Of a DNA stretch of 64,000 bases, positions 59,642 to 64,000 are shown piece by piece. Under the pieces are notes generated by a model that had not been told where the DNA came from, searched no databases, and was given only the letters and a program-made list of their open reading frames with translations. A program made the position numbers and the translations under genes. Source of the stretch: Paenibacillus albiflavus (GTDB lineage Bacteria; Bacillota; Bacilli; Paenibacillales; NBRC-103111); the NCBI RefSeq assembly GCF_004344915.1, contig NZ_SKFG01000006.1:124001-188000 (forward strand). The letters run 5' to 3'. How positions within the stretch are numbered: position 1 is the first letter of the stretch; every line of letters begins with the position of its first letter.

Positions 59642-60430
59642 ATGTCCACATTACAATTTCTTGGAACAGGAGACGCCATGGGTGTCCCTAGAATATATTG
59701 CAGCTGCGAAGTATGTATGGAGGCACGTCAAACAGGGGTGAATCGGCGTTATCGATCTTCGGTACTTTTGCGGACAGATGAGGGGAATCTGCTTATTGAT
59801 TGCGGACCTGATTGGCGTGAGCAGATGGAGCGTCTGGGTTTCAGAGGAATGGAGCGAGCGCTAATTACACATGCACATAACGACCATGTTGCGGGGCTAA
59901 CAGATTGGGCAGATGCTTGTCGATGGACGAAACATAAGGGGACAGTCTATGCACCCCTAGAGGTATTTACGATAATTCAAAGGCAGTATCCATGGATCAA
60001 GCATCAGTTGAATTTTATCGAGCTGGATTCTTTTCAATCTACTGGACAATTGTTTACTTTTGGCGGATGGGCCATCAGCTGGTATAAGGTTTGTCACGGT
60101 CACAATGGCTATTCTTATGCGTATCGTTTTACGCAAGGGGAGTATAGCTTTGCTTATTGTTCGGATGCGATTAATTTGAGCAGTGATCAGAAGGCATTCT
60201 TAACGGGATTAGACCTGCTCATCCTCGGAACAAGTTTCTATTATGAAGAAGCGGAGTTTACTTCAAGATCGGTATACGACATGGTGGAGGCGGAACAGCT
60301 GAATCAGGAATTACGAGCAAAACAAATGATTTATACCCATATGGGGCATGGGGTGGATATCCAGCGTTCTTATGCTTTGCCAAGCAATGTTCAACTAGCT
60401 AAGACGGGGATGCAAGTACATTTGCCTTAG
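59642..60430 (+). CDS. Metallo-beta-lactamase-fold hydrolase (PhnP-like)
   Basis: A 262-residue cytoplasmic metallo-hydrolase. The N-terminus LQFLGTGDAMGVPRIYCSCEVC has the PhnP-like glycine loop and a Cys pair. The metal motif is THAHNDHVAGLTD (HxHxDH, about 84-96), with further ligands in CHGHNG, YCSDAI and YTHMGHGVD. The class includes cyclic-phosphate and nucleotide phosphodiesterases. AAAGGAG is nine bases before ATG 59,642; the longer frame is rejected. Confidence 0.88.
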   Translation: MSTLQFLGTGDAMGVPRIYCSCEVCMEARQTGVNRRYRSSVLLRTDEGNLLIDCGPDWREQMERLGFRGMERALITHAHNDHVAGLTDWADACRWTKHKGTVYAPLEVFTIIQRQYPWIKHQLNFIELDSFQSTGQLFTFGGWAISWYKVCHGHNGYSYAYRFTQGEYSFAYCSDAINLSSDQKAFLTGLDLLILGTSFYYEEAEFTSRSVYDMVEAEQLNQELRAKQMIYTHMGHGVDIQRSYALPSNVQLAKTGMQVHLP

Positions 60431-60502
60431 GTCAAAAGCAATCGGTAATTATTTTCACAAATTATATGTGTACGAGATGGAATAATAATGGTAAGATATA
60501 GA

Positions 60503-60543
60503 TGTGAATAATTTCACATTAAAAATGTGCAAAATGTTATATC
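60503..60543 (+). promoter_or_regulatory. fnr promoter with FNR box
   Basis: TGTGA-ATAATT-TCACA at 60,503-60,518, then TGT-TATATC (60,535-60,543) as an extended -10 with a start near 60,550, about 40 bases from the box centre. Autoactivation by the protein encoded downstream is therefore likely. Confidence 0.8.
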
Positions 60544-60566
60544 CAAAGAGAGAAGGAGAGAAAACT

Positions 60567-61298
60567 ATGACTTTAGGCACACTTGAATTAGAAATGGATT
60601 TAGATCTTAGGCAAGGAAATACAGGCAGCTTATCAGAGGATACATTCAGAAGATTGTCCAACATAATGAAAGATCATTTTTTTCCGAAAAAATCTTATTT
60701 GTTCTGGGAAGGCGATACGTCGGATAAATTATTTTTTGTCAAAAGCGGTAGTGTCAAAATTACGAAATCCACGCATGAGGGCAAAGAGTTTACTTTATAT
60801 GTGTTCCAGGCTGGGGATTTAATCTGTCATGGTAGTCCGCTCGTCCAGACGAAGCATAGCTATACGGCTGAAATTATGGAAAGCGCAACGATCGGTATTA
60901 TGGATCAGCAGGATGTTCAAGAGCTGATTTATCAGCATCCTACTATTTCCCATGATTTTATCAAATGGTTGGGTACACAGCATTTAATCACACAGTCTAA
61001 ATTGCGCGATCTGTTATTCTTTGGGAAACATGCTGCGTTATGCTCGACGATTCTTCGCTTATGTAATTCTTATGGTGAAAAGGTTGGCGATCATATTGTC
61101 ATTCGTCAGAAGCTTACGCATTTAGAGCTTTCCAATATGATTTCGGCAACGCGTGAGAGTGTGAATCGCATGATTATTGAGCTTAGAGCACAGGATGTTC
61201 TGGAATATAAGGATGGGATTATAAAAGTCAAAGATTTAAGTTATTTTGAAGATTCTTGTCATTGTGAGACTTGCTCTTCAGAGATTTGTCGAATGTAA
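60567..61298 (+). CDS. fnr: Oxygen-sensing regulator Fnr (Bacillus type)
   Basis: A 243-residue Crp/Fnr protein. Sensor domain about 25-135 (HFFPKKSYLFWEGDTSDKLFFVKSGSVKI); dimer helix with SKLRDLL, whose Asp equals the fourth cluster ligand in B. subtilis Fnr; HTH with ISATRESVNRMIIELR. The C-terminal tail CHCETCSSEIC provides three cysteines spaced C-x2-C-x4-C, the Bacillus-type [4Fe-4S] site. The frame opens with a GTG inside the FNR box (60,504), but ATG 60,567 has AAGGAG nine bases upstream. Four boxes in this window are candidate targets. Confidence 0.92.
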   Translation: MTLGTLELEMDLDLRQGNTGSLSEDTFRRLSNIMKDHFFPKKSYLFWEGDTSDKLFFVKSGSVKITKSTHEGKEFTLYVFQAGDLICHGSPLVQTKHSYTAEIMESATIGIMDQQDVQELIYQHPTISHDFIKWLGTQHLITQSKLRDLLFFGKHAALCSTILRLCNSYGEKVGDHIVIRQKLTHLELSNMISATRESVNRMIIELRAQDVLEYKDGIIKVKDLSYFEDSCHCETCSSEICRM

Positions 61299-61433
61299 TC
61301 CTATAGGAATGGGAATATTTATCCCGATATTACGAATATATGTTCTGAATATTAGTTAAATTAGCAGGAATATGGGGTATGCGTGTCTAATTATAGGGAG
61401 GCAATCAAACATTCTGCAAAGCTGGTGCTAATC

Positions 61434-62606
61434 ATGAAACCCTTATTCGTAACGAAGGAGCAATTGGCCCAATATTTAGTTGCCTATCATCATCTAACGG
61501 ATGAGACAGCGTTGGAGCATCATCAGCTCGTCGATTATATTCGCAAGGTGGGCTGTATTCAATTCGATCCGCTTGACGTCGTGGGGAAGAATCCCGATCT
61601 TGTCTTGCAAGCAAGATGTTCCACATATGAGAGAGGCGATATTGATGCTTTCTTGTATAAGGATCGCAGCTTGTTTGATGTATGGGATAAGAATATGTCC
61701 ATCTGTACGGTGGATGATTGGCCTTATTTTGCAAGATTTCGGGAAAAGTATCGTTCCTGGTGTGAACAATATAGCGAAGTCATTGCCTATATAACAGATT
61801 ATTTAATGGAGCATGATTATGCCTGCTCGACTGACTTTGCCCTTGAGGAAAGAGTCAGTTGGCATTATGGTCCACAACGACTTGCGAAGGCGGCATTAGA
61901 ATGTATGTGCTACGCAGGGCTGGCAATTGTTCATCATAAGAAAGGCACCCGGAGATATTACGGCCTTGCTGAGCGCTATATTCCGAATGATCTGTATTCG
62001 TCTAAGGACCCAAACCAGACGCGAGAAGCCTATGATGAATGGCTTGTACAGAGGCGGATGAATAGCGTAGGTGCATTATGGAACCGACCTAGCGATGCTT
62101 GGCTGGGAGTTCGTGATTTTAAGAGTGATAATCGCAAACGAGCTTTTGCAAGCTTACAGCGTGATCATAAGATTGTAGAGCTGCAGGTGGAAGGCATCAA
62201 GCATTCCGTCTATATTACACAGGAGAATGTTCCGTTATTGGATCAGGTGCTAAGCTCAGCGTCTAAGAATAGTGGAACGATTCGCTTTCTAGCGCCTCTG
62301 GATAATCTATTATGGGATCGCAAATTAATTGCCGAGCTGTTTGGTTTTGATTACAAATGGGAGGTTTATACGCCTCAGCATCTTAGACAATACGGATATT
62401 ATGTTTTACCTATACTATGTGACGCGAAGCTGATCGGCAGAATTGAAATGGGAACGGATCGCAAAGCCAAGACTTTAACGGTGAAGTCTGTATGGTGGGA
62501 GAATGGAATTGCGTCATCTGATCCGTATCAAGTCAATTTGCAGCAAGCTGTAGAGCGATTAGCTGCATGCAATGGCTGCACAAACGTTATATGGGAGTCA
62601 AAGTAA
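61434..62606 (+). CDS. YcaQ/AlkX-like DNA glycosylase (HTH_42, winged-helix protein)
   Basis: About 390 residues of the YcaQ superfamily, which unhooks DNA interstrand crosslinks or removes alkylated bases. The early CIQFDPLDVVGKNPDLVLQAR carries the QxD catalytic motif; later winged-helix blocks include YACSTDFALEERVSWHYGPQ and GTIRFLAPLDNLLWDRKLIAELFGFDYKWEVY. GTG 61,383 opens the frame, but MKPLFVTKEQLAQYLVAYHHL at 61,434 matches family starts; no strong ribosome site supports either, so the N-terminus is uncertain. Confidence 0.82.
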   Translation: MKPLFVTKEQLAQYLVAYHHLTDETALEHHQLVDYIRKVGCIQFDPLDVVGKNPDLVLQARCSTYERGDIDAFLYKDRSLFDVWDKNMSICTVDDWPYFARFREKYRSWCEQYSEVIAYITDYLMEHDYACSTDFALEERVSWHYGPQRLAKAALECMCYAGLAIVHHKKGTRRYYGLAERYIPNDLYSSKDPNQTREAYDEWLVQRRMNSVGALWNRPSDAWLGVRDFKSDNRKRAFASLQRDHKIVELQVEGIKHSVYITQENVPLLDQVLSSASKNSGTIRFLAPLDNLLWDRKLIAELFGFDYKWEVYTPQHLRQYGYYVLPILCDAKLIGRIEMGTDRKAKTLTVKSVWWENGIASSDPYQVNLQQAVERLAACNGCTNVIWESK

Positions 62607-62635
62607 TGATCTTAAATGATAAGGTGTGAGTGATA

Positions 62636-63634
62636 ATGCCAAGCTGGCAAAACAAATTTGATGAGCGCATGCTCGAACATGCAGGACGGCTAATTGGGTT
62701 AGACGAACAGGCTTTTAAACATATTGGCGGATTTGAAAATGTAATTTATAGCTTCAAGCAAGATGGAAACAATCGAATACTGCGTGTTGCCCATGATTCT
62801 CACCGATCGGTGGGATTAATGGAGGCCGAAATGCATTTTATCGACTATCTTGCGAAGCATGGTGTCCAGATTGCGGGGGCAGTTGCTTTTGCAAATGGTA
62901 ATTTGATCGAGAGTATCTCCTCTGGTGAAGATACATTTATTCTGACCCTGTTCGAGAATGCGCCAGGTGGGCATATTAACGCAGAGCATCCAGACTGGGG
63001 AACGAAGCTCTTCGAGCAATGGGGCGAAATTACGGGTAAGATGCATGCCTTGGAGCAGGATTATACAGTTCCAGAGGGTATGACGGTAAGACCGCATCAG
63101 GATGTGATTGGATTCGATACTGCGAAATTCAGCAGTGAAGAACGAATGGTATATGAGAAATTGCAGCAATTGGAAAAGAAAATCAATGCACTTCCACGTG
63201 AACGAGGCGCATATGGGCTATGTCATCGCGATTTGCATCACGGTAATTTTCACGTCCATAATGGACAAATGGTTGCTTTCGACTTTGATGACTGCGGATA
63301 CGATTATTTCGTTCAAGACTTTGCGATGGCAGTCTATTATGGCTCCGTATTTGGCATTTGGGCTAAGCCTGTGTACGAGAACGAGCGTGTATCCGTGCTT
63401 GCGAATGAAATCCTAGATTCTTTCTTCACAGGATATAGTCGGTATTATCGACTAGATGCCAAATGTGTCAAGGAATTGCCATTATTCATCGAGAAGCGCC
63501 GTCTAGAAATCTTCTTGTTGCTCTACAATATCTACCTGTCATCTAGTGATGAACGGAAGCACGAATGGATCAAGCACAATTTACAAGATATAGAGCAGGG
63601 TGTGCCTTGCATGGAGCTGAAGCTCCCAGTTTAA
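62636..63634 (+). CDS. Aminoglycoside-phosphotransferase-like kinase
   Basis: A 332-residue protein of the APH/choline-kinase fold. Catalytic loop LCHRDLHHGNFHVHNG (HxDxxxxN, about 199-214) and metal loop VAFDFDDCGYDYFVQD. The N-lobe starts with GGFENVIYSFKQDG, a nucleotide-loop region. Similar proteins include spore-associated CotS-type and small-molecule kinases; the substrate is unknown and resistance should not be assumed. ATG 62,636 has AAGGTG about 10 bases before it. Probably in a unit with the glycosylase gene, 29 bases downstream. Confidence 0.85.
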   Translation: MPSWQNKFDERMLEHAGRLIGLDEQAFKHIGGFENVIYSFKQDGNNRILRVAHDSHRSVGLMEAEMHFIDYLAKHGVQIAGAVAFANGNLIESISSGEDTFILTLFENAPGGHINAEHPDWGTKLFEQWGEITGKMHALEQDYTVPEGMTVRPHQDVIGFDTAKFSSEERMVYEKLQQLEKKINALPRERGAYGLCHRDLHHGNFHVHNGQMVAFDFDDCGYDYFVQDFAMAVYYGSVFGIWAKPVYENERVSVLANEILDSFFTGYSRYYRLDAKCVKELPLFIEKRRLEIFLLLYNIYLSSSDERKHEWIKHNLQDIEQGVPCMELKLPV

Positions 63635-63777
63635 AAATACATAAGCATATAGAGTAGAAAATATAAGTTTTCTTATGCGATTGGTTGCATCTTATCCAAT
63701 TGCCAACCCATTTTAAAATTTAAATTACTTAACAAAAACTTCTCGGGTGTTACAATTATTAATTATTTGGATACGGA

Positions 63778-63830
63778 AGCAACGGCAAAGAGCATGCATT
63801 GGCATGCTCTTTGTCGTTGCTATATTTTGA
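63778..63830 (+). terminator. Long terminator hairpin
   Basis: A 20-bp stem starting AGCAACGGCAAAGAGC, with one G-U pair and a 4-base loop, then TATATTTTGATTT. It is 144 bases after the phosphotransferase stop, so it ends a long 3' untranslated region or a separate small transcript. Confidence 0.85.
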
Positions 63831-64000
63831 TTTAAAATGAGCTATTTATGCAATTACTGCCAATACATATTCAGCATACTTCTTTTAATACATAGAATAT
63901 AATGTGCTTTAATTTAAAAATAAAAAAACTAATCTCGACATTTAAAGGAATATGTTAAAGTAAGATTATACCAATTGATACATTATTATATTAGTGATGA
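63831..64000. other. AT-rich tail without visible gene
   Basis: I see no reading frame with a ribosome site, no palindrome and no convincing promoter in these last 170 bases. They probably form the upstream region of a gene beyond the window. Confidence 0.5.

Overview
The window looks like chromosomal DNA from a spore-forming, facultatively anaerobic Gram-positive bacterium of the Paenibacillus type. The evidence is an alpha/beta-type small acid-soluble spore protein, AAGGAGG-like ribosome binding sites throughout, frequent GTG and TTG starts, many MerR, TetR, MarR, ArsR and AraC regulators beside small enzyme genes, secreted stalk-domain proteins, and a giant hybrid kinase ending in a LytS-type kinase module. 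I saw no rRNA or tRNA gene, CRISPR array, prophage or intact insertion sequence.

Layout. 1-2.3 kb: start of a gene running off the left edge, a TetR gene with a 25-bp palindrome, and an autoregulated MerR operon with two SRPBCC/AHSA1 genes. 2.4-7.7 kb: a complete gluconate operon gntR-gntK-gntP-gntZ with a perfect GntR operator and a cre-like site. 7.7-28 kb: mixed accessory genes (SASP, SelO, hydrolases, LytTR/DUF3021 pair, a divergent GyrI-like pair, MFS exporter, VOC protein, 1048-residue hybrid kinase plus AraC regulator, LLM oxidoreductase, TetR/hydrolase pair, P-loop kinase plus threonine aldolase, YitT).

28.1-39.5 kb is the centrepiece: a 12-gene minus-strand operon for a membrane-bound uptake [NiFe] hydrogenase. 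In transcription order it encodes a nickel permease, Tat-exported small subunit, large subunit, cytochrome b, maturation protease, an unassigned 142-residue Cys-rich protein, then HypA, HypB, HypF, HypC, HypD and HypE. Most of its genes overlap. The promoter carries an FNR box, and a separate 16-bp palindrome lies between that box and the -10. An oppositely facing terminator follows hypE.

39.5-52.3 kb: a WYL regulator with a DHA2 drug exporter, SRPBCC/ArsR pair, a ~600-bp non-coding repeat island (three 103-bp tandem units plus a second dispersed motif), PhnA/YjdM, YdeI-like, a second LLM oxidoreductase, a methyltransferase, lipoproteins, DegV, peptide deformylase with a small HTH gene, GNAT, and an RlmN/Cfr-family methyltransferase. 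52.3-55 kb: a nitric-oxide defence block, ric and hmp, diverging from a region with two FNR boxes, and a short Crp/Fnr gene. 55-64 kb: MarR/hydrolase, two tandem secreted stalk-domain paralogues with a shared promoter motif, a lipoprotein, a metallo-beta-lactamase-fold hydrolase, Fnr itself (C-terminal iron-sulfur cysteines, FNR box in its own promoter), a YcaQ-like DNA glycosylase and a kinase-fold phosphotransferase.

The unifying theme is an oxygen-limitation regulon. Four TGTGA-N6-TCACW boxes, each about 40-43 bases from a plausible start point, precede the hydrogenase operon, ric, hmp and fnr, and the likely regulator is encoded in the same window. Functional assignments rest on motif recognition; no database search was run.
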